Assembly: GCA_029862125.1 (NCBI GenBank)
Contig: JAOTXY010000025.1
Location: 1-41,338 of the forward strand
Direction: 5' to 3'
From: Gammaproteobacteria bacterium
Lineage (GTDB): Bacteria > Pseudomonadota > Gammaproteobacteria > GCA-001735895
DNA: 41,338 nucleotides
The notes below the pieces were generated by a model. The model was given only the letters and a program-made list of their open reading frames with translations, did no database searches and had not been told where the DNA came from. A program made the translations under genes and the position numbers. Positions 25,092-35,069 of the stretch are shown piece after piece (position 1 is the first letter of the stretch; the number at the start of each line of letters is the position of its first letter).

Positions 25092-27260
25092 ATGGCAACA
25101 TTGAAATCCAGTTACGAATCGATTGCGCGCGGGCAGCATGGTGACCCGTTCAAGATCCTGGGACCGCACAGTGCAACCAAAATCTGGACGGTGCGTAGCT
25201 TTCAACCTCAGGCCCGGGCGGTGGAACTCGTCGACTGCAACGATGAATTGCTGATCAAGATGCGATCGGTTCACGAAGACGGTCTATTTGAAGCAAAGCT
25301 ACCGCTACCCGTCGCCACTTATCGGCTGCGCCTCTACGAAAATGATCACAGTTACACCCTCGATGACCCGTATCGATTTGAGTCACCCTTCGGAGACCTC
25401 GATCGTCACCTGATGCGAGAGGGTAAGCTGATAAATCTCGCCGATAAACTCGGTGCCCATGTGACAGAAATCGACGGTGTCGAGGGCGTGCATTTTGCGG
25501 TTTGGGCGCCCGGTGCGAGCCGCGTCAGCGTGATCGGTTTGTTCAACGGCTGGGACGGTCGCCGCCACCCGATGCGACGTCACCCCACCGGCGGCGTCTG
25601 GGACATCTTTATCCCGGGCCTTTGCGCCGGTGACTACTACAAGTACGAAATAGTCGACGCCAACGGAGAACTACTGCCCTTAAAGGCCGATCCGTTTGCG
25701 CGGCAGATGGAACTGGCCCCGGGCAATGCATCGATCGTGCAGCACGATGACTACCAATGGCAGGACACGGCATGGCTCGATGCCAGGCGCTCCACCAATA
25801 CGCTCGATCAACCCATGGCAATTTACGAGGTGCATCTTGGTTCGTGGCGCCGGCAAGTTGATGACAACCAGGTGTTGAGTTACCGCGAGCTTGCTACAAG
25901 CCTGGTCGCTTACGTCAAGGATATGGGTTACACCCATATCGAGTTACTGCCGGTCAGCGAACATCCCTTCGATGGTTCCTGGGGCTATCAACCCGTCGGA
26001 TTATTCGCACCGACATCCCGTTTCGGTAACCCGGAGGATTTCAAATTTTTCATCGACAGCTGCCATCAGCAGGGTATCGGAGTGATCATGGACTGGGTTC
26101 CAGCCCATTTTCCACGTGATGATTTCGGCCTCGGCCAGTTCGACGGCAGCAGTCTCTACGAACATGCCGACCCGCGTCAGGGCGCGCATCCCGACTGGGG
26201 TACGCTGATTTTTAATTTCGGTCGTCCCGAAGTCGCCAACTACCTGATCGCCAACGCACTATTCTGGGTCGAGGAGTACCACGTCGACGCGTTGCGCGTC
26301 GACGCGGTCGCTTCAATGCTGTATCTCGATTACTCGCGCGCGCCCGGTGAATGGGTACCCAATCGATACGGCGGCAATGAAAACCTGGAGGCGGTCGAGT
26401 TCCTGCGCCAGATGAATGAACAGGTGCATGCGGCTGGTGCGGTCACCATCGCCGAGGAATCGACTGCCTGGCCGGGAGTTTCACACCCGGTTTACACCGG
26501 TGGGCTGGGCTTCAGCTACAAGTGGAACATGGGCTGGATGCACGACAGCCTGGGCTATTTCGGTGAGGACCCGGTACACCGGCGTTACCACCACGATAAG
26601 CTAACGTTTGGGTTGCTGTACGCCTTCAGTGAAAACTTCATTCTGCCGCTGTCGCACGACGAGGTCGTGCACGGCAAGGGCTCGATGATCGAGCGCATGC
26701 CCGGAGACGAGTGGCAGGCATTTTCCAACCTGAGACTTTACTACGGCTTCATGTACGCGCACCCCGGCAAGAAACTGCTGTTCATGGGTGGCGAATTCGC
26801 GCAACGGCGCGAATGGAACCACGACAGTTCGCTCGACTGGCATCTGCTCGACCAGCCCGCGCACGCGGGCATCCAGCAGCTGGTTCGAGACCTGAATCAT
26901 TTCTATCGCAATACGGCTGCGCTGTACCAGGTCGATTTCGGTGCCGAGGGCTTCGAATGGATCGACTGTAGCGATAACGAGCAGGGCGTGATTTCCTTCC
27001 TGCGTCGCGGCTCGAATCCGGGTGAAATGGTGATTACGGTGTGTAACATGACGCCGGTAATACGTCGCGGTTATCGAATCGGCGTGCCTTCGGCGGGTTG
27101 CTACCGGGAAAAAATCAACAGCGACGCCAGCATCTATGGCGGCAGTGGTGTGGGAAACCTCGGCGAAGTTTATGCTGACAAAGTTGCCGTCCACGGACGT
27201 GACTACTCGTTGAATTTGACCTTGCCGCCGTTAGCGACTTTAATCTTTTCATTCGAATGA
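25092..27260 (+). CDS. glgB: 1,4-alpha-glucan branching enzyme
   Basis: Introduces alpha-1,6 branches into glycogen (GH13_9, 722 aa, usual length). Residues 1-100 are an N-terminal beta domain ([10 protein letters not shown]), about 115-210 a CBM48 domain ([30 protein letters not shown]), then the catalytic barrel: Asp 404 in [17 protein letters not shown], the Glu pair 455-456 in IAEEST, and Asp 523 in [13 protein letters not shown]. The C-terminal beta domain closes the protein. It starts 12 bp after glgA and is followed 28 bp later by glgP; all glg genes here appear to be one transcript. Confidence 0.97.
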   Translation: MATLKSSYESIARGQHGDPFKILGPHSATKIWTVRSFQPQARAVELVDCNDELLIKMRSVHEDGLFEAKLPLPVATYRLRLYENDHSYTLDDPYRFESPFGDLDRHLMREGKLINLADKLGAHVTEIDGVEGVHFAVWAPGASRVSVIGLFNGWDGRRHPMRRHPTGGVWDIFIPGLCAGDYYKYEIVDANGELLPLKADPFARQMELAPGNASIVQHDDYQWQDTAWLDARRSTNTLDQPMAIYEVHLGSWRRQVDDNQVLSYRELATSLVAYVKDMGYTHIELLPVSEHPFDGSWGYQPVGLFAPTSRFGNPEDFKFFIDSCHQQGIGVIMDWVPAHFPRDDFGLGQFDGSSLYEHADPRQGAHPDWGTLIFNFGRPEVANYLIANALFWVEEYHVDALRVDAVASMLYLDYSRAPGEWVPNRYGGNENLEAVEFLRQMNEQVHAAGAVTIAEESTAWPGVSHPVYTGGLGFSYKWNMGWMHDSLGYFGEDPVHRRYHHDKLTFGLLYAFSENFILPLSHDEVVHGKGSMIERMPGDEWQAFSNLRLYYGFMYAHPGKKLLFMGGEFAQRREWNHDSSLDWHLLDQPAHAGIQQLVRDLNHFYRNTAALYQVDFGAEGFEWIDCSDNEQGVISFLRRGSNPGEMVITVCNMTPVIRRGYRIGVPSAGCYREKINSDASIYGGSGVGNLGEVYADKVAVHGRDYSLNLTLPPLATLIFSFE

Positions 27261-27288
27261 TCGATAACGAGAACTGACTGACAGCAAC

Positions 27289-29790
27289 ATGAATACGCGT
27301 AACAACAAAGAAATTGCCGCGCTGGCGCCACCGGGTCGTGACAGCGAGAGCCTGGTGCACGACTTCCGGCGTTACTTCAATCACACCCTGGGTCGAAATC
27401 ATTACCAGAGTTCGCCGCATTACGAGTACGTCGCGCTGGCAATGACGTTGCGCGATCGCCTCATGGACGGGATTAACAATACCCGTCATAGCTACGAAAA
27501 GAAGGATAGCCGCCGGGTCTGTTATCTGTCGATGGAATACCTGCTCGGCCGCAACCTGCGCAATGCATCACTGAACCTCGATCTTGGCGATGAGTTGAGC
27601 GCGGCATTGAATCAGCTCGGCCTCGATGAGGAAGAGCTGGTCGAGCAGGAGCACGATGCCGGGCTCGGTAACGGTGGCCTCGGAAGGCTGGCCGCGTGCT
27701 TTCTCGATAGTTGTGCGACCTTGGGTTTGCCGGTGATCGGCTATGGCATCCGCTACCAGTACGGCATGTTTCGCCAGAAAATTGCGGGGGGTCATCAGGT
27801 CGAGGAGCCTGATCCGTGGCTGCGCGGCGGTCACCCCTGGGAAATCGAACATGCAGAGTACGAACAGGCGGTGCATTTCGGCGGTCACGTCGAACACTAT
27901 CTCGACGACGACGGTCGCAGTCATGCGCGCTGGGTGGATACCTACGACGTGCTGGCGATTCCTTTCGATATTCCGGTGCCCGGTTACCAGAACGGCACTG
28001 TTAACATCTTACGGCTATGGTCGGCCATTGCTACCAACGAATTCGACCTCGATGAATTTAACGCCGGAAGCTACACCGAGGCAGTTGCCGGCAGAACCGC
28101 GGCAGAAAACATCACCATGGTTTTATATCCCAACGATGCCAGCGAAAATGGCAAGGAACTGCGCCTGCGGCAACAGTATTTTCTCGCCTCGGCCAGCCTC
28201 AAGGATGTGTTTCGACAATGGGTCAATCGCCATGGCGAAGACTTTACCCAGTTCGCTGAAAAACACTGCTTTCAGTTAAACGACACCCACCCCAGCATCG
28301 CCGTGGCCGAGCTGATGCGCCTGCTGATCGATGTGCATGGTCTCAAATGGGACGCGGCCTGGAAAATTACCACCAGCTGCATGGCCTATACCAACCACAC
28401 CCTGTTGCCGGAGGCGCTGGAACGTTGGCCGGTAAGCCTGTTGCAGCAACTGGTGCCTCGGGTGATGGACATCGTGCGCGAGATTAATAGTCGCTTCGTC
28501 GCCGAAATTACCGAGCGCTGGCCGAAGGACCTGAAACGACGCGAACGCATGGCGATCATCGAGGAAGGCCCCGAGCCCATGGTGCGCATGGCGCATCTCG
28601 CCATCGTCGGCAGTTACTCGGTGAACGGCGTCGCCGAACTTCATTCGAACCTGTTGAAGCAGGGGCTGTTCAAGGATTTCCATGAATTCTGGCCAACCCG
28701 GCTTAACAACAAAACCAACGGTGTCACGCAACGGCGCTGGCTCAGGGCCTGCAATCCAGGGTTGTCGCGGCTGATAACCGACAGCATCGGCAATGGCTGG
28801 GTTACCGACCTGGACCAGCTGGAAAAGCTGGTTCCGCTGGCGCAGGACGCCGCGTTCCGCGAATCCTGGCAGGCGGTCAAGCAGGCTAACAAGTCAAAGG
28901 TGGTGGCACTGGTCAAACAGGCCTGTGATGTCGAGCTTTACCCCGACGCCATATTCGACGTGCAGGTAAAACGCGTGCACGAATACAAACGCCAGCTGCT
29001 CAACGTGTTGCACGTGATTCATTTATTACAACGCATTCACCACGGCGACACGACCGACTGGACGCCGCGTTGCGTGCTCATCGGCGGCAAGGCCGCGCCC
29101 GGCTATTTCATGGCCAAGCTGATTATCAAGCTGATCAATAATGTCGCCCATGTCATTAACTCGGACCCCAGAACCAGGGGCCTGTTACGCCTCGTATTTC
29201 TGCCCAATTATAATGTCAGTACCATGGAGATCATCTGCCCGGGTTGCGATCTCTCCGAGCAGATTTCGACCGCGGGTAAGGAGGCTTCCGGTACCGGTAA
29301 TATGAAATTCATGATTAACGGCGCGCTCACCATCGGTACCCTCGACGGGGCTAATATCGAAATCCGTGAAGCCGTTGGTGCGGAAAATTTTTTCCTCTGC
29401 GGGATGAGCGCTGAAGAAGTCGAACAGGCGCGCCCGCAATACGATCCCGCTGCGATCGTTGCCGCCGACGCTGACCTGCGCGAGGTCATGGAAGTATTGC
29501 AGAGCAACCAGTTCAGCCTTGCGGAACCCGGTATTTTCGATCCGATCATTGCAGGCATATTGAGCCCGCAGGACGCGTGGATGACGGCCGCGGACTTTGC
29601 CAGCTTTGTTGCCGCACAGCGAGTTGCGGCAAGCACTTTTCAGGATCGGGACCGCTGGACGCAGATGAGCATATTCAATACCGCGGCCAGCGGGCGCTTC
29701 TCTTCCGATCGAACCATTCGCGAATACAACGATAATATCTGGCGGCTGCAGCCGGTGGCAACGGTCACGGATAAAACGCAGTCACCATGA
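27289..29790 (+). CDS. glgP: Glycogen/maltodextrin phosphorylase
   Basis: Phosphorolyses alpha-1,4-glucan ends to glucose-1-phosphate (GT35, 833 aa). The PLP site is EASGTGNMKFMINGALTIGTLDGANIEI with the cofactor Lys 673. Other diagnostic stretches are CYLSMEYLLGR, EHDAGLGNGGLGRLAACFLDS and GLGNGG near the N-terminus, and FQVNDTHPSIAV-type HCFQLNDTHPSIAVAEL in the middle. It supplies the degradative side of the glycogen cycle and frees the glucose-1-phosphate that GlgC can reuse. Its stop overlaps the glgX ATG (ATGA), so the two are translationally coupled. Confidence 0.97.
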   Translation: MNTRNNKEIAALAPPGRDSESLVHDFRRYFNHTLGRNHYQSSPHYEYVALAMTLRDRLMDGINNTRHSYEKKDSRRVCYLSMEYLLGRNLRNASLNLDLGDELSAALNQLGLDEEELVEQEHDAGLGNGGLGRLAACFLDSCATLGLPVIGYGIRYQYGMFRQKIAGGHQVEEPDPWLRGGHPWEIEHAEYEQAVHFGGHVEHYLDDDGRSHARWVDTYDVLAIPFDIPVPGYQNGTVNILRLWSAIATNEFDLDEFNAGSYTEAVAGRTAAENITMVLYPNDASENGKELRLRQQYFLASASLKDVFRQWVNRHGEDFTQFAEKHCFQLNDTHPSIAVAELMRLLIDVHGLKWDAAWKITTSCMAYTNHTLLPEALERWPVSLLQQLVPRVMDIVREINSRFVAEITERWPKDLKRRERMAIIEEGPEPMVRMAHLAIVGSYSVNGVAELHSNLLKQGLFKDFHEFWPTRLNNKTNGVTQRRWLRACNPGLSRLITDSIGNGWVTDLDQLEKLVPLAQDAAFRESWQAVKQANKSKVVALVKQACDVELYPDAIFDVQVKRVHEYKRQLLNVLHVIHLLQRIHHGDTTDWTPRCVLIGGKAAPGYFMAKLIIKLINNVAHVINSDPRTRGLLRLVFLPNYNVSTMEIICPGCDLSEQISTAGKEASGTGNMKFMINGALTIGTLDGANIEIREAVGAENFFLCGMSAEEVEQARPQYDPAAIVAADADLREVMEVLQSNQFSLAEPGIFDPIIAGILSPQDAWMTAADFASFVAAQRVAASTFQDRDRWTQMSIFNTAASGRFSSDRTIREYNDNIWRLQPVATVTDKTQSP

Positions 29791-31880
29791 AACACGAGCA
29801 GCTGCGCGGAACGCCTCGGCCGCTCGGAGCTAACTGGGACGGGCACGGGGTAAATTTTGCGCTGTTCTCGGCGCATGCGACCCGGGTCGAGCTGTGTCTG
29901 TTTAACGCAAAAACCGGGCGCGAGACTGAACGCTTCGAGCTCGAAGGCAGCGGCCAGGTCTGGCATACGTACCTGTCTGGTTGCGGGCCGGGTACCCATT
30001 ACGGCTACCGTGTGCATGGACCACATCAACCACAGCAGGGTCACCGCTTCAATCCAGACAAGTTACTGCTTGATCCTTATGCCAGGCAGATCAGCGGTCA
30101 ATTGAGCTGGGACGATGCCGTCTATGGCTTTGATTTTGACGACCCCGGACTGGACCTGAGTTTGAGCAACAGCGACAGTGCCAAGTTTGTGCCGAGAGCA
30201 GTGGTTGTCGACGAGGCTTTCGACTGGGGTAACGATCAACCACCGCGGGTGCCCTGGGCGCGCACGATCATTTACGAAGCCCACGTGCGTGGTTTTACCA
30301 TGCTGAACCAGGAAATAGACGAGAAACAACGAGGCAGTTTTGCCGGGCTGGCATCGGATAGCGTGATTTCCTACCTCAAGTCGCTCGGCGTAACCTCGCT
30401 GGAATTGATGCCGATCCACGCATTTGTCGACGATCACTTTCTCGCCAAAAAAGACCTTGTCAATTACTGGGGCTACAACAGCATCGGATTCTTCGCCGTC
30501 GAACCACGATATCTTTCAAATGGTGATCGCAACGAATTCAAAGCCATGGTACGACGTCTGCACCAGGCCGGCATCGAAGTCATCCTTGACGTCGTCTACA
30601 ACCATACTGCCGAGGGTGACCAGTCAGGGCCGACGCTTTGTTTTCGTGGCATCGATAATGCCAGCTATTATCGACTTTCAGACGAGGATAAACGCGTCTA
30701 TATCAACGACAGCGGCTGCGGCAATACCCTCAACCTGAATCACCCGCAGGTTTTACAAATGGTTATCGATAGCCTGCGATACTGGGTGACGGAGATGCAT
30801 GTTGACGGTTTTCGCTTCGACCTTGCCGTCAGTCTCGGCCGCGAAACGAACGGTTTCGATAGCGAGGGCGCGTTTTTCAGGGCAGTGCATGAAGATCCCG
30901 TGCTTTCGCGGGTGAAACTAATCGCCGAACCCTGGGATATCGGGCCGGGGGGCTATCAGCTGGGTGCATTTCCACCCGGTTGGGCGGAGTGGAACGATCG
31001 CTTTCGCGATAGCGTGCGTCGCTACTGGCGTGGCGACTCCGGTGTGTTACCTGAACTCGCGCGCAGCCTGCATGGCTCGAGTGACCTGTTCGAGCATAAC
31101 GGCCGGCGACCCTCGGCCAGTATTAACCTGGTTACCAGTCACGACGGTTTCACGCTTAACGACCTGGTCAGCTACAACGAGCGCCATAACGAGGCCAACG
31201 GTGAAATCAACAAGGACGGCCATAGCGCCAATTTCAGCAATAACTATGGTGTCGAAGGTGCGAGCGATGATGCGCAAATTAACGAGTTGCGACTGCGCCA
31301 GCGGCGCAATTTCCTGGCAACCCTGTTGCTCGCCCAGGGAACCCCGATGCTGCTCGCGGGGGATGAATTCGGACATAGTCAGCAGGGCAATAACAACGCT
31401 TATTGCCAGGATAACGAGATTACCTGGCTGGACTGGTCCGCGCTTCAGCAGGAACAGGGAATGCTCGATTTTGTGCGCTCCCTGGTACGGGTTCGAAGCG
31501 AATACCTGCTGCTGCATCGAGATCGATTCGTGCATGGACAAGAGCAGTTTGAACCCAGTGGTTTTTCCGATATTCAATGGCTTCGCGCCGATGGTGAACC
31601 GATGAATGACGCCGACTGGCATAATGACAGCAACTTTCTCGCCATGCTGTTGGCGGTTGAAGCGATGCCAGCCAGGGATCCTCGCTTCGATGGCGAAAAG
31701 GAGTCAGCGCTGCTGGTCGTATTCAATGCCGACACGACAAAGGTGGATTTCGTGCTACCAGCGACCGAGTTCCACTGGCAGTGCATCCTCACTACCGCCG
31801 ATGCCGAACCAAAAATAAACCACAACAGTTCCGTCGGGATCGAGCCGCGTTCGCTGCAGTTGTTTGAATTACTGATGTAA
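29787..31880 (+). CDS. glgX: Glycogen debranching enzyme
   Basis: Hydrolyses alpha-1,6 branches left by the phosphorylase (GH13_11, isoamylase type, 697 aa). An N-terminal CBM48 (GANWDGHGVNFALFSAHATRVELCLF) precedes the barrel. Catalytic residues are Asp 345 (FRFDLAVSLGRE), Glu 381 (LIAEPWDIG) and Asp 453 (VTSHDGFTLNDLVSYNERHNEANGE). Close spacing to E. coli GlgX positions supports the assignment. It overlaps glgP by 4 bp, and the linear maltodextrins it releases would be substrates of the MalQ encoded next. Confidence 0.96.
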   Translation: MKHEQLRGTPRPLGANWDGHGVNFALFSAHATRVELCLFNAKTGRETERFELEGSGQVWHTYLSGCGPGTHYGYRVHGPHQPQQGHRFNPDKLLLDPYARQISGQLSWDDAVYGFDFDDPGLDLSLSNSDSAKFVPRAVVVDEAFDWGNDQPPRVPWARTIIYEAHVRGFTMLNQEIDEKQRGSFAGLASDSVISYLKSLGVTSLELMPIHAFVDDHFLAKKDLVNYWGYNSIGFFAVEPRYLSNGDRNEFKAMVRRLHQAGIEVILDVVYNHTAEGDQSGPTLCFRGIDNASYYRLSDEDKRVYINDSGCGNTLNLNHPQVLQMVIDSLRYWVTEMHVDGFRFDLAVSLGRETNGFDSEGAFFRAVHEDPVLSRVKLIAEPWDIGPGGYQLGAFPPGWAEWNDRFRDSVRRYWRGDSGVLPELARSLHGSSDLFEHNGRRPSASINLVTSHDGFTLNDLVSYNERHNEANGEINKDGHSANFSNNYGVEGASDDAQINELRLRQRRNFLATLLLAQGTPMLLAGDEFGHSQQGNNNAYCQDNEITWLDWSALQQEQGMLDFVRSLVRVRSEYLLLHRDRFVHGQEQFEPSGFSDIQWLRADGEPMNDADWHNDSNFLAMLLAVEAMPARDPRFDGEKESALLVVFNADTTKVDFVLPATEFHWQCILTTADAEPKINHNSSVGIEPRSLQLFELLM

Positions 31881-31973
31881 CATTGCGTCAATACAATAAA
31901 CCCGAAAAAGTGACGACTTCAAATCAAGATCGCAGCCCGGTATCACCGGTTGTCAGAACAGAATAGAAATCCG

Positions 31974-34181
31974 ATGCCGATAACCGACCATGAGGGCCTC
32001 GACGCGCTATGCGCGAGTTGTGGCATTGCGCTTGACTACCACGATATCCGTGGCCAACGACATGAGCCCGGCATTGAAGTGAAACAATCGCTGCTGGCAG
32101 CGCTGCAGTTGCCGGTGAATAGTGATGACGATATTCGTCAAAGACTGGAGCAAGTGCAATCAAGCAAATGGTCTCATCTCATCGCTCCGGTCGTGGTACG
32201 CCGACAAAACGAGGGGCCCATGCGCCTGCCCCTGACGCTGGCTGATAACCAGGTCGACAGGGCGATAAACTGGAAGCTGCGTGAAGAAAGCGGTCAACTT
32301 CAGCAGGGTGTATGGAAAATCAGTGCTCAGGATGCCGTCGACGAGTCGGTGGTTAACGGAACCCGGCTGCGGCGATTCGAAGTCGTCTTGCCGGATTTCG
32401 AGGAAATAGGGTATCACCAGCTAAGCGTTAAACTGGTTGATGAAACCGAGGCACGAACAACCCTTATCATAGCGCCCGAAACCTGCTATCAACCACTTGA
32501 ACTCGCCAATGACAGGAGAGTCTGGGGCATCAGCCTGCAACTGTTTTCGCTGCGTTCAAGGCGTAACTGGGGTATCGGTGATTTTACCGACCTGCAGTCA
32601 GTGATCGATATACTCGCTCCGCTTGGAATTAACGTGCTGGGTATCAATCCCCTGCATGCGCTGTTCCCGCATTTACCCGATAACCCAAGCCCTTACAGTC
32701 CCTCGAGTCGTGACTTTCTCAACCCCGTTTACCTCGATGTCGAGGCGATCGATGAGTTTAAACATGATCCTGGAGTGATGGCGCAGGTTAAAAGCGAGAA
32801 GTTCCAGGCCCACCTGCAGGCGTTGCGAGAACTCGAGTTGATCGATTACGCCGGGGTCTGGAGCCTAAAATTGCAGGTACTGGGGTCACTTTACGAAACG
32901 TTCAGACAAAAGCGCCACGATACTGATTCGACACGAATCGACTCTTTTCACCAATTCCAGCAAAGCGGCGGCGAGGATTTGTTTAAATTCGCCCTGTTCG
33001 AGGCATTACAGGCATTTTTTCACCGCCAGGATGCCACTATCGATCGATGGCAGAAATGGCCTGAAGCCTACCGGGATCCCGCATCGGAGACCGTAACGAG
33101 GTGGGCCGACGAGCATGCTGATGATATCGAGTTTCACCAGTACCTGCAGTGGAACGCCGAGCAACAGTTGTCCGCGGCACAAGAGAATTGCAAAAGACAC
33201 GGCATGTGCGTTGGCATCTATCGCGATCTCGCGGTTGGCGATGCCAGGTCTTCGGCGCAGTGCTGGGCTGAACAGGCAAACTATGCACTCGACATCGGTA
33301 TCGGTGCCCCGCCTGACGATTTTAATGCAAACGGGCAGGACTGGGCACTACCCCCGTTAAAACCGCAGACGCTTCGCGACCAGGCTTATCAACCGTTCAT
33401 AAGGACCTTGCGCGCCAACATGCGTCACGCGGGCGCACTTCGCATCGATCACATCATGGGCTTGATGCGGCTGTTCTGGGTGCCGCCGAACGGCTCGCCC
33501 AACCAGGGTACCTATGTTTCTTATCCCTTTACGGACCTGCTGGGTATTCTCGCACTCGAGAGTCATCGTCATCATTGCCTGGTTATTGGTGAAGACCTCG
33601 GCACCGTCCCGGACGAGGTTCGCCACGCCCTCGATACAAATAAAATGCTCTCTTTTCGCATTCTCAATTTCGAGAAAGACTGGCACCACGGAACCATCAG
33701 GCCGCCGGCAGAGTACCCCCGTTACTCGTTGTGTACCGCGGGATCGCACGATCTGCCGACACTGCGAGGTTTTTGGCAGGAAGCGGACCTGGAACTACGC
33801 GAACAACTCGATTTATATCCGTCAAACGAGTCCAGGGATCAGCAGCGGCAGGTACGCGAGCAGGATCGATTCGAAATTTTGACGGCGTTGGCCCGGGAAA
33901 ACCTGGTCGCCGAGGATGCAATTAACGAGACGAACGCGTCTAAAAACCTGGGCAGCGAACTGGCCCAGTCGATACAGCGCTACCTGGCACGAGCCCCGTC
34001 AATGCTGTTTATGGTGCAGCTTGAAGACCTGTTGCTGCAAACACGCCAGGTGAACCTGCCAGGCACAATCGATGAATATCCGAACTGGCGGGGCCGCTTA
34101 AGCCTTGACCTGGAAGACTGGCACGAGCGGGTTGATCTCGAGGGCTTTGCGCGTGCGGTCAATAGCGAGCGCGATGCCTGA
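31974..34181 (+). CDS. malQ: 4-alpha-glucanotransferase (amylomaltase)
   Basis: Disproportionates maltodextrins, recycling the short chains left after phosphorylase and debranching (GH77, about 735 aa). Catalytic residues are visible: Asp 492 in ALRIDHIMGLMRLFWVP, Glu 540 in IGEDLGTVPDEV and Asp 593 in GSHDLPTLRGFW; the acceptor-loop region FPHLPDNPSPYSPSSRDFLNPVYLD is also typical. The N-terminal 170 residues are the extra beta-domain found in the longer, enterobacterial-like MalQ. I chose ATG 31974; an in-frame TTG at 31950 would add 8 residues, and neither start has a strong ribosome site. It is the last gene of the glycogen run. Confidence 0.95.
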   Translation: MPITDHEGLDALCASCGIALDYHDIRGQRHEPGIEVKQSLLAALQLPVNSDDDIRQRLEQVQSSKWSHLIAPVVVRRQNEGPMRLPLTLADNQVDRAINWKLREESGQLQQGVWKISAQDAVDESVVNGTRLRRFEVVLPDFEEIGYHQLSVKLVDETEARTTLIIAPETCYQPLELANDRRVWGISLQLFSLRSRRNWGIGDFTDLQSVIDILAPLGINVLGINPLHALFPHLPDNPSPYSPSSRDFLNPVYLDVEAIDEFKHDPGVMAQVKSEKFQAHLQALRELELIDYAGVWSLKLQVLGSLYETFRQKRHDTDSTRIDSFHQFQQSGGEDLFKFALFEALQAFFHRQDATIDRWQKWPEAYRDPASETVTRWADEHADDIEFHQYLQWNAEQQLSAAQENCKRHGMCVGIYRDLAVGDARSSAQCWAEQANYALDIGIGAPPDDFNANGQDWALPPLKPQTLRDQAYQPFIRTLRANMRHAGALRIDHIMGLMRLFWVPPNGSPNQGTYVSYPFTDLLGILALESHRHHCLVIGEDLGTVPDEVRHALDTNKMLSFRILNFEKDWHHGTIRPPAEYPRYSLCTAGSHDLPTLRGFWQEADLELREQLDLYPSNESRDQQRQVREQDRFEILTALARENLVAEDAINETNASKNLGSELAQSIQRYLARAPSMLFMVQLEDLLLQTRQVNLPGTIDEYPNWRGRLSLDLEDWHERVDLEGFARAVNSERDA

Positions 34182-34343
34182 GTAACACGCGTTGGTCAGA
34201 AGTTCAGTTTTGATTTTAGAGTGCTGAAATCGCACCATAAAAGTGCGGTGTAAATATTTCCCTTTATAAATGTTGCACTGCACAAAAAGCCTGCTAGCCT
34301 ATTCCCGATAACCTCTTTTAAACAACAAGTTAAAGGCTGAATC

Positions 34344-34550
34344 ATGAAACAGGATAGTGCATTAGACATGAAAAACGATGGCAAAATCGAAGCTCGCGTT
34401 AAGCGTCGCCCCGACATCCTGGCGACCTCGAATCTGCAACATTTCTCGAGACGCCTGAAGCATTTGAAACTCTGGGTGAACGCGAAACTGGACTCGCATT
34501 ACGAAAGGACATTATCGCTTCGGGTACATAGACAAAACAGGACCGATTAA
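34344..34550 (+). CDS. Small basic protein, unknown
   Basis: A 68-aa, arginine/lysine-rich cytoplasmic protein with no known family. The ATG follows AAAGG at a good spacing, giving modest support for translation. The sequence (RVKRRPDILATSNLQHFSRRLKHLKLWV) suggests a basic helix. It lies in the gap between malQ and arfB, 162 bp after malQ, and is probably monocistronic. It could be spurious; nucleic-acid binding is possible from charge alone but not shown. Confidence 0.45.
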   Translation: MKQDSALDMKNDGKIEARVKRRPDILATSNLQHFSRRLKHLKLWVNAKLDSHYERTLSLRVHRQNRTD

Positions 34551-34637
34551 AAAGTAATCGTAATATCCAGGACATCGGTCCGGGGCCTGGCGTCTTTATC
34601 ACTCCCGGCTCGTCTCTATAAACCGGGGTGTAATTTT

Positions 34638-34648
34638 GGGATAATCCC
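34638..34648. promoter_or_regulatory. Inverted repeat overlapping arfB leader
   Basis: GGGATAATCCC is a perfect 5-bp inverted repeat with a 1-bp centre that ends 3 bases before the arfB GTG, covering the place of the ribosome site. It could be an operator or could lower translation by masking the site; short enough to be chance. Confidence 0.3.
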
Positions 34649-34651
34649 GGC

Positions 34652-35068
34652 GTGCTGCAAATTTCACGCAACGTTTCAATCCCCGATGACGAAATTGAAC
34701 TGTCGGCAATCCGCGCGCAGGGGGCCGGCGGTCAGAACGTCAACAAGGTCTCGTCGGCGATTCATCTGCGTTTCGATATTCATGCCTCATCGTTGCCCGA
34801 TTATTACAAGAAAAAATTGCTAAACCTGCGCGATCGACGCATCAGCAAGGACGGTGTCGTGATTATCAAGGCGCAGCAGTATCGTACCCAGGAAAAAAAC
34901 CGGCAGGCCGCGCTTGGGCGTTTGCAGGAACTGATCAAAACGGTGGCGGTTGCACAAAAGACGAGAAAACCGACCAAACCAACCAAAACTTCACAGCGCA
35001 AACGCCTCGACAGCAAAACGCAACGCGGCCGGACAAAACTGTTGCGTCGCAAGGTAGCGGAACAGTAA
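34652..35068 (+). CDS. arfB: Alternative ribosome-rescue factor ArfB
   Basis: Peptidyl-tRNA hydrolase that frees ribosomes stalled on mRNAs lacking a stop codon; acts in the ribosomal A site (138 aa, E. coli YaeJ is 140). The GGQ loop is AIRAQGAGGQNVNKVSSAIHLRFD, and the C-terminal tail is strongly basic (KTRKPTKPTKTSQRKRLDSKTQRGRTKLLRRK), which in the family enters the mRNA channel. N-terminal ISRNVSIPDDEIELSAI matches the family start, supporting the GTG at 34652. A short inverted repeat overlaps its leader. The minus-strand GH16 gene converges, its stop lying 2 bp after the arfB stop. Confidence 0.95.
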   Translation: MLQISRNVSIPDDEIELSAIRAQGAGGQNVNKVSSAIHLRFDIHASSLPDYYKKKLLNLRDRRISKDGVVIIKAQQYRTQEKNRQAALGRLQELIKTVAVAQKTRKPTKPTKTSQRKRLDSKTQRGRTKLLRRKVAEQ

Positions 35069-35069
35069 C

